From positions 1,002,814 to 1,066,813 of the forward strand of contig NZ_QVFV01000001.1 of assembly GCF_004212215.1 (NCBI RefSeq): 64,000 nucleotides of DNA, given 5' to 3'. Shown here one piece after another: positions 26,381-36,111 of this stretch. Below the pieces are notes generated by a model. It saw nothing but the letters and a program-made list of their open reading frames with translations, had not been told where the DNA came from and did not search any database. The translations under genes were made by a program, and so were the position numbers. Each line of letters begins with the position of its first letter. Position 1 is the first letter of the stretch. The stretch comes from Leptolyngbya iicbica LK (GTDB taxonomy: Bacteria; Cyanobacteriota; Cyanobacteriia; Phormidesmidales; Phormidesmidaceae).

Positions 26381-27418
26381 TTAGGCCAGCGTCGCCATGG
26401 GTTTCACCCACTGCTTTTGCACAAGCAGTTCCGCAATTTGGACGGCATTGAGTGCCGCGCCTTTGCGGATTTGGTCACCGCAAAGCCAAAGCTCCAGGCC
26501 GTTGGGATGCGATAAGTCGGACCGAATGCGTCCAACCAACACATCATCCTGACCACTCGCGTCCTGGGGCATGGGAAAATAATTTGCTTCCCAGTCCTCG
26601 AGCAGCTTGACCCCCGGTGCAGCGACCAGAGCAGCACGCGCCTGATCCGGCGAAAAAGGAGCCGCAAACTCTAAATTGACCGCTTCGGAGTGGGCACGCA
26701 ATACCGGCACTCGGATACAGGTGGCCGTTACTCGCAAATCGGCCTCCCCGAAAATTTTGCGGGTTTCGTTCACCATTTTCATCTCTTCTTGACAATAGCC
26801 ATTGTCATTCAAAGGCGAGTTGTGGGGGAACAAATTGAAAGCCAGCGGATAGGGAAACGCCTCAGTTTTGGGTTCTGTACCATCCAAAATGGCTTGGGCC
26901 TGCTGCTTCATCTCTTCCATGGCCTGAGCACCAGCGCCGCTTGCGGATTGATAGGTAGCCACCACAATGCGCTGAATCGGCTGAATTTGATGGAGTGGCC
27001 AAAGGGCAACCGCCATCAAAATCGTGGTGCAGTTGGGATTCGCAATCACGCCTTGATGGTGGGCAGCAGCCTGCGGGTTCACTTCGGGGACAACAAGTGG
27101 CGTCTTCGGATCCATGCGAAAGGCACTGGAGTTGTCAATGACGACCGCTCCGGCGGCAGTGGCTTTGGCCGCCCATTCGCGAGAAACGCTAGCACCTGCT
27201 GAGGCCAGCACAATATCAATATCGTCGAAGGCGCGATCGCCGAGGGGCTGCACCGTGAGTGATTGGCCTTTGAAGGGTAGGGTTTTGCCTGCCGAGCGAG
27301 GAGACGCCAACAGTCGGAGTTCGGTCAGTGGAAACTGCCGCTCCTCTAACAGCGCCATCAATTCCGTCCCCACGGCTCCAGTGGCCCCCAAAATTGCTAC
27401 CCGATATCCCTCAGCCAC
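26381..27418 (-). CDS. asd: Aspartate-semialdehyde dehydrogenase
   Basis: Asd reduces aspartyl phosphate to aspartate semialdehyde with NADPH. The 345-residue protein has the nucleotide-binding motif GATGAVG at 11-17, the catalytic Cys130 in ANPNCTT, and a C-terminal His in the RVPVLRAHSE stretch. The frame begins with GTG at 27418. dapA follows after about 195 bases, giving two successive steps of the lysine pathway. It is divergent from tig. Confidence 0.95.
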   Translation of the reverse strand: MAEGYRVAILGATGAVGTELMALLEERQFPLTELRLLASPRSAGKTLPFKGQSLTVQPLGDRAFDDIDIVLASAGASVSREWAAKATAAGAVVIDNSSAFRMDPKTPLVVPEVNPQAAAHHQGVIANPNCTTILMAVALWPLHQIQPIQRIVVATYQSASGAGAQAMEEMKQQAQAILDGTEPKTEAFPYPLAFNLFPHNSPLNDNGYCQEEMKMVNETRKIFGEADLRVTATCIRVPVLRAHSEAVNLEFAAPFSPDQARAALVAAPGVKLLEDWEANYFPMPQDASGQDDVLVGRIRSDLSHPNGLELWLCGDQIRKGAALNAVQIAELLVQKQWVKPMATLA

Positions 27419-27739
27419 GTCGCTTACCCTCCATCTTCATAAACTTTTTGTATTGCTGGCCAAGTCAAGGCTCGCCCCGTCCTAATAAAACGAGCAATGC
27501 CGAGTCACTGTTTGGAACCAGCGGATTTGTCTGACACCATGTTCTCACTGGGGTGCGATCGCAATCGTTAAGATGCCTTGAAATCCGCCAGCCATGTTGT
27601 CCCATGAATGCAGTATCATAGCTAACTGCGTCAAAATTCGACAGTCATCGCACTAAGACAGCATCGCTGCTTCCAGCACTGTTCTTTGGAGCAAAGCCAG
27701 ATATTTTTCGACGATTCGCAAGGAAGTTAGGACTCTTTC
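27419..27739. other. Divergent promoter region of asd and tig
   Basis: This 321-base spacer separates divergent asd and tig. It contains one HIP1-like site (GTGCGATCGCAATCG, near 27553) and an AGGA ribosome site just before tig. No hairpin or small gene was seen. Confidence 0.5.
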
Positions 27740-29197
27740 ATGAAAGTTACTCAAGAACAACTGCCCGATAGTCAAGTGGGGTTGCAAATTGAAGTGCCCG
27801 CTGAGGTTTCTAAGCAAACCTATGAAAAGGTCCTAAAAAAATTAATCAAAACGGTGCGAATTCCGGGGTTTCGTCCCGGCAAGGTGCCTCGTCCAGTCTT
27901 TTTGCAGCGTTTTGGCACAGCCCAGATCAAAGCTGCGGCCCTGGAAGAACTCGTGCAAACGGCAGTTGAACAGGCTATTAAAGACGAATCGATTGAAGCG
28001 ATCGGCAATTATCAACTAACCACCGAGTTCGACGAACTGATCGAGCAATACACTCCGGGCGAAACGCTCACGTTTCAAGCCTCGGTGGATGTGCCGCCTC
28101 GAGTCACTCTGGAGCAATACACCGGCTTAGAAGTGCAGGCTGAAGAGATTAAGTACGAAGCCAGCAAAGTCGATGAGGTCTTGGAGCAATATCGCCTCAA
28201 TCTTGCCACCTTGGTGCCCGTCGAGGATCGCGCCGTTCAAATGGGTGACGTGGCCGTGGTGGACTTTGAGGGCAAGGTCGAGCAGGCCGATGGCTCTTTT
28301 GAAGTTTTTGAAGGCGGCAGTGCTGAAGACTTCCAGCTGGATATTAAAGAAGGCGGCTTCATTGACGGCTTTGTCGAGGGCATCGTGGGGATGTCTCTGG
28401 ATGAAACTAAAGAGTTGTCGCTGCAGTTTCCCGAAGACTATCCACAGGCAGATTTAGCAGGCAAGGCGACGATTTTCACCGTGACAGTCAAGGAACTCAA
28501 GGAAAAGGAATTGCCTGAGTTAGACGATGACTTTGCAGAAGAAGTCAGCGAGTTTGAAACGTTGGAAGCACTCCGTAATTCTCTAGAAGAGCGGTATCAA
28601 CAGGAGGCGCAAGACAAAACTGAAGCGAATCAGTTTGAAGCGTTGCTCGCGGCCCTGCTTAAGCACCTAGACGCCGAAATCCCAGAAACGCTGATTCGTC
28701 GCGAGGCCAATCATCTGGTACAGCAAGCTGCCATTCAACTCAGCCGCCAGGGCATTGACATCGGCAAAATGTTGACTCAGGAAATCATTGAAAACATGCG
28801 CGAGCGATCGCGCCCTGAGGCCATTGATCGGCTACGTCGCACCCTCGCATTGGGCGAAGTCGCCAAGCAGGAATCGATCAAGGTCGAAGAGGACGAAGTG
28901 GCTGAGCGGATGAAGGAGATGCTGGAAGAAGTCAGCAACCCCGAGCAGGTTGACCGCGATCGCCTACGTGAGGTCGTTAACGAAGAACTGCTACAAGAAA
29001 AAATTCTGAAGTGGCTGGTCGAAAATAACACAGTTGAAATGGTGCCTGAGGGCACACTGTCGGCCGCTGAAGCGGCAGCTGATGAAGAGAGCGAGTCCAC
29101 CCCGGAAACCGCTCCTACGATTGAGCCAGCCGCTGACCCAGAGACCACAACGACGGTCGAAACTACCGCTGTCTCCACCACCAGCGAAGAGGAGTAG
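27740..29197 (+). CDS. tig: Trigger factor
   Basis: Trigger factor is the ribosome-bound chaperone and peptidyl-prolyl isomerase. In this 485-residue protein the N-terminal ribosome-docking loop includes GFRPGKVPRPV, close to the canonical GFRxGKxP signature. The FKBP-type domain is about residues 160-250 and the helical chaperone part follows. After about residue 430 the chain becomes an acidic Glu/Thr/Ala-rich tail. The ATG at 27740 follows AAGGAAGTTAGGA. The order tig-clpP-clpX is conserved in cyanobacteria and links folding with proteolysis. Confidence 0.96.
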   Translation: MKVTQEQLPDSQVGLQIEVPAEVSKQTYEKVLKKLIKTVRIPGFRPGKVPRPVFLQRFGTAQIKAAALEELVQTAVEQAIKDESIEAIGNYQLTTEFDELIEQYTPGETLTFQASVDVPPRVTLEQYTGLEVQAEEIKYEASKVDEVLEQYRLNLATLVPVEDRAVQMGDVAVVDFEGKVEQADGSFEVFEGGSAEDFQLDIKEGGFIDGFVEGIVGMSLDETKELSLQFPEDYPQADLAGKATIFTVTVKELKEKELPELDDDFAEEVSEFETLEALRNSLEERYQQEAQDKTEANQFEALLAALLKHLDAEIPETLIRREANHLVQQAAIQLSRQGIDIGKMLTQEIIENMRERSRPEAIDRLRRTLALGEVAKQESIKVEEDEVAERMKEMLEEVSNPEQVDRDRLREVVNEELLQEKILKWLVENNTVEMVPEGTLSAAEAAADEESESTPETAPTIEPAADPETTTTVETTAVSTTSEEE

Positions 29198-29530
29198 CGG
29201 CACAGCCACCCCAAGGTTCACCAGATAGTCAGACGATCGGCTCAACGCTCAATGATCAGACTTCAAAGATTAATGAAGCGCATGGGGATCAGAAACCGAG
29301 AAATTGGTCTACACTTTGGGGCAAATCGCGACTTTTCCGGATTCAGCTCGTTCCTGAACCTCCGGTAGTGAGTTCGTGGTTGGGGCATAATGTTGTCTAG
29401 CGGCTAAAACGACTAGGCTGTGTGACAACTGTGGCAAAGTTGCTGGCTTTCACAAGCCAAACCAGTTGTCAGAATGCGGAAAGTTGCTAGCTGCGGTGAC
29501 TTAATAGATTTGGAAATACTCAACAGTTTA

Positions 29531-30211
29531 ATGGCATTGCAATCTCACACAAATCACATCCTGACGAGTCAAAGCCAGCTGCACCAACAGGTTCAGAACG
29601 TTTTACCCATGGTGGTTGAACAGTCTGGCCGGGGTGAGCGCGCTTTTGATATCTATTCTCGACTACTGCGGGAGCGCATTATTTTTCTAGGCACTCCGGT
29701 GAATGACAAGATTGCCGATGCCATTGTTGCCCAACTGCTATTTTTAGATGCAGAAGAGCCTGAGAAAGACGTCCAAATTTACATCAATTCTCCCGGTGGT
29801 TCGGTAACGGCAGGCATGGCCATTTATGACACTATGCAGCAGATTCGACCGGATGTGGTCACGATCTGTTTTGGTTTAGCTGCTAGCATGGGTGCGTTTC
29901 TGCTATGTGGTGGTGCTCCCGGCAAGCGATTGTCACTCCCTAGTGCACGCATCATGATCCACCAACCGTTGGGCGGTGCTCAAGGCCAAGCTGTGGATAT
30001 CGAGATTCAAGCCAAAGAAATTTTGTACCACAAGCAGCGATTAAACGAGCTCATCGCACACCACAGTGGGCAGCCCATAGAGCGCATTGAAACCGATACT
30101 GAACGTGACTTTTACATGTCGGCGGAAGAAGCCAAAAATTACGGCTTAATTGACCAGGTGCTAGCACAAAACTCACTGACAACTGCTGCCACAGCTGCTG
30201 CATCGCAATAG
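29531..30211 (+). CDS. clpP: ATP-dependent Clp protease proteolytic subunit (ClpP2 type)
   Basis: ClpP is the serine peptidase that partners ClpX, encoded just downstream. With the ATG at 29531 it has 226 residues and the catalytic triad Ser119 (GLAASMGAF), His144 ([12 protein letters not shown]) and Asp193 (TERDFYMS). The conserved core starts near residue 29 ([19 protein letters not shown]), so the first 28 residues are a leader peptide. The frame continues upstream to 29474, giving 245 residues, but neither start has a strong ribosome site. Its length and sequence resemble Synechocystis ClpP2. It is separated from tig by about 330 bases and from clpX by 9. Confidence 0.93.
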   Translation: MALQSHTNHILTSQSQLHQQVQNVLPMVVEQSGRGERAFDIYSRLLRERIIFLGTPVNDKIADAIVAQLLFLDAEEPEKDVQIYINSPGGSVTAGMAIYDTMQQIRPDVVTICFGLAASMGAFLLCGGAPGKRLSLPSARIMIHQPLGGAQGQAVDIEIQAKEILYHKQRLNELIAHHSGQPIERIETDTERDFYMSAEEAKNYGLIDQVLAQNSLTTAATAAASQ

Positions 30212-30220
30212 GGGTACACC

Positions 30221-31555
30221 ATGTCTAAGTACGACTCCCATCTCAAATGTTCCTTTTGTGGCAAGTCACAAGAGCAGGTACGCAAGCTGATTGCTGGGCC
30301 TGGGGTTTACATTTGCGATGAATGTGTTGACCTGTGCAACGAAATTTTGGATGAAGAACTCTTTGACTCAGGCGCGACGGTTCCTCAGTCAGTGCCCCGG
30401 CGAGAGCAAACGCCTGAGCGGCGGCGGACCCCTTCCCCAATTTCTTTCAGCCAGGTGCCAAAGCCGCGTGAGATCAAGAGCTACTTAGACGAACATGTAA
30501 TTGGTCAAGATGAGGCCAAAAAAGTCTTGTCCGTTGCAGTTTATAACCACTACAAACGCCTCAGTCATTTGCAAAGCCAAGCTGAGAATGCTGAGGATGC
30601 GGTCGAAATTCAAAAAGCTAATATCTTACTAATCGGCCCAACGGGATCTGGGAAAACGTTGCTGGCACAGACGCTGGCCCGCGTCTTGGATGTACCGTTT
30701 GCCGTAGCTGATGCGACAACCCTCACAGAAGCGGGCTACGTCGGCGAAGACGTGGAAAACATTCTGCTGCGGCTGCTGCAAGTAGCGGATCTCGATGTCG
30801 AAGAGGCCCAACGCGGCATTATTTACATCGACGAAATCGATAAGATTGCCCGCAAGAGCGAAAATCCTTCGATTACCCGCGATGTCTCTGGTGAAGGCGT
30901 GCAGCAGGCTCTGTTGAAGATGTTGGAAGGCACAGTCGCCAATGTGCCGCCGCAGGGCGGTCGCAAGCATCCTTATCAGGATTGCATCCAGATTGATACG
31001 AGCAACATTTTGTTCATCTGCGGGGGCGCCTTTGTGGGGCTCGAAAAGCTGGTCGAGCAGCGGGCTGGCAAAAAGTCAATGGGCTTCATTCAACCGGGAG
31101 ACAGCCAAGCCTCTCGCGAAAAGCGCACCGCCGATGTGCTGAAGCAGTTAGAGCCGCAAGACCTGGTGAAATACGGCCTTATTCCTGAGTTTATCGGTCG
31201 GATTCCGGCCATTACGGTCGTCGATCCGCTAGATGAGGAAATGCTGGTCGAGATCATGACCGAGCCGAAGAATGCGCTGATCAAGCAATTCCAAAAGCTC
31301 ATGGGCATGGACAACGTGCAGCTGGAGTTTAAGCCGGATGCGATTCGCGCGATCGCTCGGGAAGCCTATCGGCGCAAAACCGGAGCACGGGCACTACGCG
31401 GCATCGTTGAAGAATTGATGCTCGATGTGATGTACGAGCTGCCCTCGCGGAAAGATCTGAAGCGCTGTACCATCACTCGGGAAATGGTCGAACAACGCTC
31501 CACGGCTGAGTTGTTGGTGCATCCGTCTTCATTGCCCAAGCCTGAGTCGGCATAG
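30221..31555 (+). CDS. clpX: ATP-dependent Clp protease ATP-binding subunit ClpX
   Basis: ClpX is the AAA+ unfoldase of the ClpXP protease. The 444-residue protein has a zinc-binding domain with Cys10, Cys13, Cys32 and Cys35, then Walker A GPTGSGKT (139-146), the pore loop GYVG (172-175), Walker B IIYIDEID (200-207), and a sensor region with [10 protein letters not shown]. The ClpP-docking tripeptide appears as MGF in [14 protein letters not shown] lies 8 bases before the ATG, and the gene follows clpP by 9 bases, so the two are surely one transcript. Confidence 0.97.
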   Translation: MSKYDSHLKCSFCGKSQEQVRKLIAGPGVYICDECVDLCNEILDEELFDSGATVPQSVPRREQTPERRRTPSPISFSQVPKPREIKSYLDEHVIGQDEAKKVLSVAVYNHYKRLSHLQSQAENAEDAVEIQKANILLIGPTGSGKTLLAQTLARVLDVPFAVADATTLTEAGYVGEDVENILLRLLQVADLDVEEAQRGIIYIDEIDKIARKSENPSITRDVSGEGVQQALLKMLEGTVANVPPQGGRKHPYQDCIQIDTSNILFICGGAFVGLEKLVEQRAGKKSMGFIQPGDSQASREKRTADVLKQLEPQDLVKYGLIPEFIGRIPAITVVDPLDEEMLVEIMTEPKNALIKQFQKLMGMDNVQLEFKPDAIRAIAREAYRRKTGARALRGIVEELMLDVMYELPSRKDLKRCTITREMVEQRSTAELLVHPSSLPKPESA

Positions 31556-31565
31556 GGGCTGACGT

Positions 31566-32435
31566 ATGGCTTACGCAAATGTCTCTGGCGTTAACCACTA
31601 CTACGAGTGGCTAACCGCCTCTGGTGAGGCTCCCCAAGGCGATAAACCGATCATGGTATTTATCCACGGGTGGGGCGGTTCTTGTCGATATTGGCAGTCC
31701 ACTGCGCGATCGCTGAGTGATGAGTTTGACTGCCTGTTGTATGACATGCGCGGGTTTGGACGATCACCCATCGCCCCCGAAAATCGCGCAGCGGTCTTAG
31801 CTCGCGGCTACGAGCTTGATACGTTTGCGGATGATCTGGTCGAACTGATGAACGTATTGGGACTGGAGCAGGTTTGGCTCAACTCCCATTCCACCGGAGC
31901 GTCGGTGGCAGTTTTGTTTTGCAATCAGTATGGCGATCGCATCAAGCAATCCATCCTGACCTGTAATGGCGTCTTTGAATACGACAAAAAGGCATTTGAG
32001 GCATTTTATAAATTTGGCGGCTACGTCGTTGGCTTCCGGCCCCATTGGCTCAAGCAGATTCCGCTTATGCCGAGAATCTTTATGGCTCGCTTTTTAAGTC
32101 GCCCGATTCCGGCAGCGGAGCGCTACGCCTTTTTAGAAGATTATTTAGAAGCAGATGGCGATGTGGCCTTAGGGACTATCTACACCGCAGTTAGTAAGCA
32201 GGCCACTGAAATTATGCCAGCGGCATTTGCTGAACTTAGCGTGCCCACCCTCCTGGTTTCGGGGCAATATGACCAAATCACTCCAGCTAAATTGGGGCAA
32301 GCTGCGGCTGAGCTAAACCCCGAGATGATTCAGTATGTAGAGATTGAAAATACCGGGCATTTTCCGATGCTGGAAGCGCCCAAGCTCTATTTGGATGCAG
32401 TACGGGCTTTCTTAAAGACCCCTTCTTTGTGCTGA
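31566..32435 (+). CDS. Alpha/beta hydrolase
   Basis: This 289-residue alpha/beta-hydrolase fold protein has an oxyanion-side HGWGG (34-38), the nucleophile elbow with Ser109 in SHSTG, an acid in SGQYDQITP and the catalytic His in NTGHFPML. The substrate is unknown. It begins 10 bases after the clpX stop with AGGGG before the ATG, so it is likely the last gene of the tig-clpP-clpX set, though a link to proteolysis is not shown. A small spacer separates it from the convergent cyclic-nucleotide-binding gene. Confidence 0.86.
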   Translation: MAYANVSGVNHYYEWLTASGEAPQGDKPIMVFIHGWGGSCRYWQSTARSLSDEFDCLLYDMRGFGRSPIAPENRAAVLARGYELDTFADDLVELMNVLGLEQVWLNSHSTGASVAVLFCNQYGDRIKQSILTCNGVFEYDKKAFEAFYKFGGYVVGFRPHWLKQIPLMPRIFMARFLSRPIPAAERYAFLEDYLEADGDVALGTIYTAVSKQATEIMPAAFAELSVPTLLVSGQYDQITPAKLGQAAAELNPEMIQYVEIENTGHFPMLEAPKLYLDAVRAFLKTPSLC

Positions 32436-32531
32436 GTCAGCGATCGCTCTAGCTCAGACAATCCACAGCAAAACGAATCAGGACCAATACCCTAGCTGGG
32501 ATAGAGCTGCGTCGGGATAAATACCGCCAAT

Positions 32532-32906
32532 TTAATTGATCTCGGGATGCTTGAAGCGGCGGAGGCGATCGGAATAGCTACGCATCACCTCGATCGCAAA
32601 CATTGGCGTGTTGGTAATCAAAAATTTGAACCGTTCTTCGTCGAGCACGGCTAATTGACAGGCCGTTTGTGCCAACGCCGTCGAGCGGCGTAGTTTGTCG
32701 GAGTGAACGAGTGCTCCCTCTCCGAAGACATCGCCTGCATTGATGGTTTCCACCGTTTTGCCATTTACCTGCATGGCCACTGTGCCCTCAATGATGCCGT
32801 ACATCTCTGTCCCGGAGTCGCCCTCGCTGAAAATGATCTCCCCGGCTTGGAAGGATTTGCCATCAGGAATTTTGGAGAACAGTTCAACCGTGCGTGCAAC
32901 AGACAT
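32532..32906 (-). CDS. Stand-alone cyclic nucleotide-binding domain protein
   Basis: This 124-residue protein is essentially one cNMP-binding (CRP/cAMP receptor-like) beta-barrel with no DNA-binding, kinase or channel domain attached. The phosphate-binding cassette reads GDVFGEGALVHSDKLRRSTA, with the expected Gly-Glu and an Arg-Ser pair. The C-terminal helix (TNTPMFAIEVMRSYSDRLRR) may serve as a dimer or partner contact. A close paralogue lies 177 bases upstream on the same strand. Partner and ligand are unknown. Confidence 0.88.
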   Translation of the reverse strand: MSVARTVELFSKIPDGKSFQAGEIIFSEGDSGTEMYGIIEGTVAMQVNGKTVETINAGDVFGEGALVHSDKLRRSTALAQTACQLAVLDEERFKFLITNTPMFAIEVMRSYSDRLRRFKHPEIN

Positions 32907-33083
32907 GCAATTTCTCTAAAACGCTAACGCTAGTGTACTCATTTTGATCGAGGGTTTCGCAGCTCAATGTCAGTCACGAACCACGAGCCCCGACAAATAT
33001 TATGGGCGACCTCGGACAACCCTCGAAGGGCAGTGACAGTCGCAGTTGGTCGCCCACAACATCCCCTCAAGCTAGACAGCTAG

Positions 33084-33461
33084 TTAAGCAGCTTGAGGAT
33101 GCTTGAAACGTTGAAGCCGATTGGAGAAACTCTGCAATACTTCGATCGCAAACATCGGGGTGTTCTCAATCAAAAACTTAAATCGACTTTCGCTGACGGC
33201 AATCAATTGACAGTCGGTTTGCGCGATCGCTGTGGTTGCTCGCGTGTGGTCAGTCTGCACCAGGGCACCTTCGCCAAAGACATCACCCGCTTCGATGGTT
33301 TCAACGGTTTTGCCATCAACCTGCAAGTCCACGGTGCCGGAAACGATGCCATACATCATGTGGCCAAACGTACCGCTCTTAAAGATGACTTCCCCAGCCT
33401 CAAAAGTCAGGTGCTCATCAGCATTGGCAAACAACTCCACTGTTCTCACAACAGCCATCAT
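33084..33461 (-). CDS. Stand-alone cyclic nucleotide-binding domain protein (paralogue)
   Basis: This 125-residue single cNMP-binding domain is a paralogue of the product at 32532-32906. The two share the NTPMFAIEV tail, the YGIxxGTVxxQVxGKTVET strand and the GDVFGEGALV cassette start. Here the cassette continues with QTDHTRATTA, which keeps an Arg. AGGAGG precedes tandem ATG codons at 33461 and 33458, a very strong ribosome site. The tandem pair suggests a recent duplication. Possible roles are sensing cAMP or cGMP or acting as a trans-acting subunit. Confidence 0.88.
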   Translation of the reverse strand: MMAVVRTVELFANADEHLTFEAGEVIFKSGTFGHMMYGIVSGTVDLQVDGKTVETIEAGDVFGEGALVQTDHTRATTAIAQTDCQLIAVSESRFKFLIENTPMFAIEVLQSFSNRLQRFKHPQAA

Positions 33462-33620
33462 GCACCTCCTACCTTAGATGTTTGTCTATACCAATTTTGC
33501 CCAATACTGAGGGGCGAACGTAGCCTGTGTCACAATCAGCACGGATTTCTCAATGAAACGATAAGGTTCGTAAGGTGAATGGGGGTAATGTCGCGCGGCG
33601 AAAATTGATCAATCGTGAAC

Positions 33621-33680
33621 GGGGCAAGCAGACCAAAGGGCAGGGGAGCAGAGGGGCAAGGGGGCTAGAAAAGCGAGGGG
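33621..33680 (+). repeat. G-run cluster, possible G-quadruplex
   Basis: The plus strand carries runs of three to five G residues in order (GGGG, GGG, GGGG, GGGG, GGGGG, GGGGG) within 60 bases. The spacing between runs is irregular. It is just downstream of the helicase stop on the opposite strand, in a spacer with no gene. Confidence 0.45.
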
Positions 33681-33702
33681 GCTTGCAGCAAAATCGATGG
33701 AC

Positions 33703-35313
33703 TTAACGGCGATCGCTCTGCCGTTTCGACATCATCTGCGCGAATTGCTCCCAGGTACCGGGGCCAAACTCTTTTTCAAATTCCCGCATAATCCAATCTA
33801 AAGGGTTACTGCCGTAGCGTTTGGCGTGAGGTTCCAAGTATTCAAAGAAATTCTGCTTATCGATGTTAGTTGGATTAGAGCCAAATATTGAATTTCGACA
33901 CCAGTTTGCCTGATGCCTTCTGCCACACTTCTCTCGGAAAAGGTGTTCCGCATACGGCGGAGCGGAATTACTGTTATATGCTTTACGCCTACAACTGTGA
34001 AACATCTCCATGAGCGTAGGAACATCTTTGATTTTGTGGGCCTGCTCCCGCGAATAAACTTGGATCATATTTTCTAAATTAACAGGTCGCTCTGAAGACC
34101 ACTGATGTTCGCATTCAGGACATTTCATGATGAAGCTCAAAACTGACCTTCCACATTGAGGACATACTTTCTGGGGGGGAGGCCCTCCGCCTCCAGGGCC
34201 ATCTTCCTTCGCTTTCGGAAGACGATATTCGTCGATGTCTTCGGGGAAGCCGAGGCGTTCGAGATTGCCCGCCTGGTCAAGGATGATGCCGCAGGCTTTG
34301 CCCGTTTGCGGTGAAATGCGCATGACGCGGCCAATCTGCTGAATGTGGAGGGCACTGGACTGGGTCGGGCGCAGCATTAATCCAACTTCGACACTGGGTT
34401 CATCGAAGCCGATGCTGATGACGTTGCACGAGGTGAGCACGAGGATGCGCTCGTCGCGCAGATCGGCATACATCCGCTGCCGTTCTTTAATCGGGGTGCT
34501 GCCCTCGACGGTATCAGCGGGGATGCCTGCGTGGCGAAATTCTTCCGCGACGTGGCGAGCATGTTCAATATCGACACAAAAGGCGATGGTGCGTTTGCCG
34601 GGCACCAGGCGCTTCCACTCTTGCACGATTTTGCTGACGAGTTCGGGGCGATCGCAGGCATTCTTCAACCCGGCTTCGTCGTAATCGCCGCGCACGGTCT
34701 TCACTTCTTTCAAATCTGCCACCCCATCCGGCGGCATACTGAAATATTTCATCTGCGACAAAAATCCCATCGCCTGTAACTCAGCGGGCGGCGGTGCTGA
34801 TACGAGCGTTTCCAAATGTTCACCTAGTTGGTCTTTGCCCAGGCGCTCGGGGGTAGCCGTCATCGCCAAATGAAACGCATTGGGATGAGTCGTATACATA
34901 ACAGACTGTCCGACGCGACTAAAGAGTGTTGTATGGGCCTCGTCATAAAAGACAATTGTCGCAGGCCACTTGCGCCACCACTTTCGCTGGGCCATCGTTT
35001 GCACGCTGGCAATTTGAATGGGGGCGTCGCGGTCTTCTTTCCACCCGGCTTTGATGAACCCGCAGTGCAGGCCAAAAGCTTTCATCTTGTCGTAGGTCTG
35101 GCCAACTAAGACATCCAGATGAACAAGGAATAGAAGCTTCTCCCCCCTCGATTCTGCATCCTGGCAGATTTTGCCACTGATTACAGTTTTGCCTGCACCA
35201 GTACCAGCAATGATGGCGATTTTTTTATGACCCTTTTGAACTTTGCGATAGAGGTCGTTGATCAGTTCGACCTGATAGGGACGCAAACGGGGGGCTGAAG
35301 AAGGAGCAGACAT
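33703..35313 (-). CDS. DEAD/DEAH-box (SF2) helicase with C-terminal zinc ribbon
   Basis: This 536-residue protein has a full SF2 motor: Walker A AGTGAGKT (36-43), DEAH (124-127), TAT in AMTATPE (motif III) and QQIGRVMR (325-332, motif VI). A Gly/Pro linker leads to a four-cysteine zinc ribbon, Cys384-Cys387 and Cys398-Cys401, spaced C-x2-C-x10-C-x2-C. The last 130 residues are Cys/His-rich and not recognised as a known domain. The architecture resembles phage-type and type III restriction-like helicases. No nuclease or methylase is adjacent. I used the ATG at 35313; the longer frame starts with TTG at 35319. Confidence 0.86.
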   Translation of the reverse strand: MSAPSSAPRLRPYQVELINDLYRKVQKGHKKIAIIAGTGAGKTVISGKICQDAESRGEKLLFLVHLDVLVGQTYDKMKAFGLHCGFIKAGWKEDRDAPIQIASVQTMAQRKWWRKWPATIVFYDEAHTTLFSRVGQSVMYTTHPNAFHLAMTATPERLGKDQLGEHLETLVSAPPPAELQAMGFLSQMKYFSMPPDGVADLKEVKTVRGDYDEAGLKNACDRPELVSKIVQEWKRLVPGKRTIAFCVDIEHARHVAEEFRHAGIPADTVEGSTPIKERQRMYADLRDERILVLTSCNVISIGFDEPSVEVGLMLRPTQSSALHIQQIGRVMRISPQTGKACGIILDQAGNLERLGFPEDIDEYRLPKAKEDGPGGGGPPPQKVCPQCGRSVLSFIMKCPECEHQWSSERPVNLENMIQVYSREQAHKIKDVPTLMEMFHSCRRKAYNSNSAPPYAEHLFREKCGRRHQANWCRNSIFGSNPTNIDKQNFFEYLEPHAKRYGSNPLDWIMREFEKEFGPGTWEQFAQMMSKRQSDRR

Positions 35314-35480
35314 AGACAAACCGATTTGCAGTAGGTGGGCGATCGCTCACCCATTGCGGTCAATCCCTCTCAGGATAATACATCGGCACTATCCCCAGTT
35401 TCTAGTCAAGCGGCGCATGCCAGCGGTAAATATCGGGGCATCGTCTATGATTTGGAGCGATCGCCCATCCCCTAACCCCC

Positions 35481-36038
35481 ATGCCGCTGACTGAACGGGA
35501 AAAAATGCTAGCCAATGAGCCGTACCTCGCCAATGATCCAGAATTGGTCGCCTTGCGCCTGGCCGCAGCGCGTCAACTCCATCGATTTAACCAGTCAGCG
35601 CATGATGAGACGGCCACCCGATCGCAGATCATCCAAACCCTGTTCGATACCGTTGGGGAGAGCTGTGAGATTTATCCGCCTTTCCATTGCGACTACGGGC
35701 GGCACATTCGGGCCGGACACAATGTCTACATCAATGTGAACTGCACGATTTTGGACTGCAACTGGGTGACCATTGGCGACGACGTGCTGATGGGTCCGAA
35801 TGTACAACTCTACACGGCCTATCATCCCGTTGATCCCCAGGTGCGGCTGACGGGGGTAGAAATGGCAGCCCCGATCGCCATTGGCAATAACGTTTGGTTA
35901 GGCGGCGGCGTGATTGTTTGTCCGGGTGTCACCATTGGCGACGGCAGCACCATTGGGGCGGGCAGCGTAGTCACCAAATCGATTCCCGCCAACGTGGTGG
36001 CGGTGGGCAATCCATGCCGGGTTGTGCGAGCGGTTTGA
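35481..36038 (+). CDS. Sugar O-acetyltransferase (maltose acetyltransferase type)
   Basis: This is a left-handed beta-helix acetyltransferase of the Maa/LacA/NodL family, 185 residues. The N-terminal helix pair has EREKMLANEPY. The hexapeptide repeats follow, with NCTILDCNWVTIGDDVLMGPN, the catalytic His in TAYHPVDP, and the closing PAVAVGNPCRVV-like end. It transfers acetyl from acetyl-CoA to a sugar. No sugar cluster is adjacent, so the acceptor is unknown. The ATG at 35481 directly follows a C-run without a clear ribosome site. Confidence 0.92.
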   Translation: MPLTEREKMLANEPYLANDPELVALRLAAARQLHRFNQSAHDETATRSQIIQTLFDTVGESCEIYPPFHCDYGRHIRAGHNVYINVNCTILDCNWVTIGDDVLMGPNVQLYTAYHPVDPQVRLTGVEMAAPIAIGNNVWLGGGVIVCPGVTIGDGSTIGAGSVVTKSIPANVVAVGNPCRVVRAV

Positions 36039-36111
36039 CCGGAGGAACATTCGCTGAGTGCCGTTCCCTTCTAAGATGGGGACACGTAAAACCATCTGCC
36101 AACGGCGAGCT

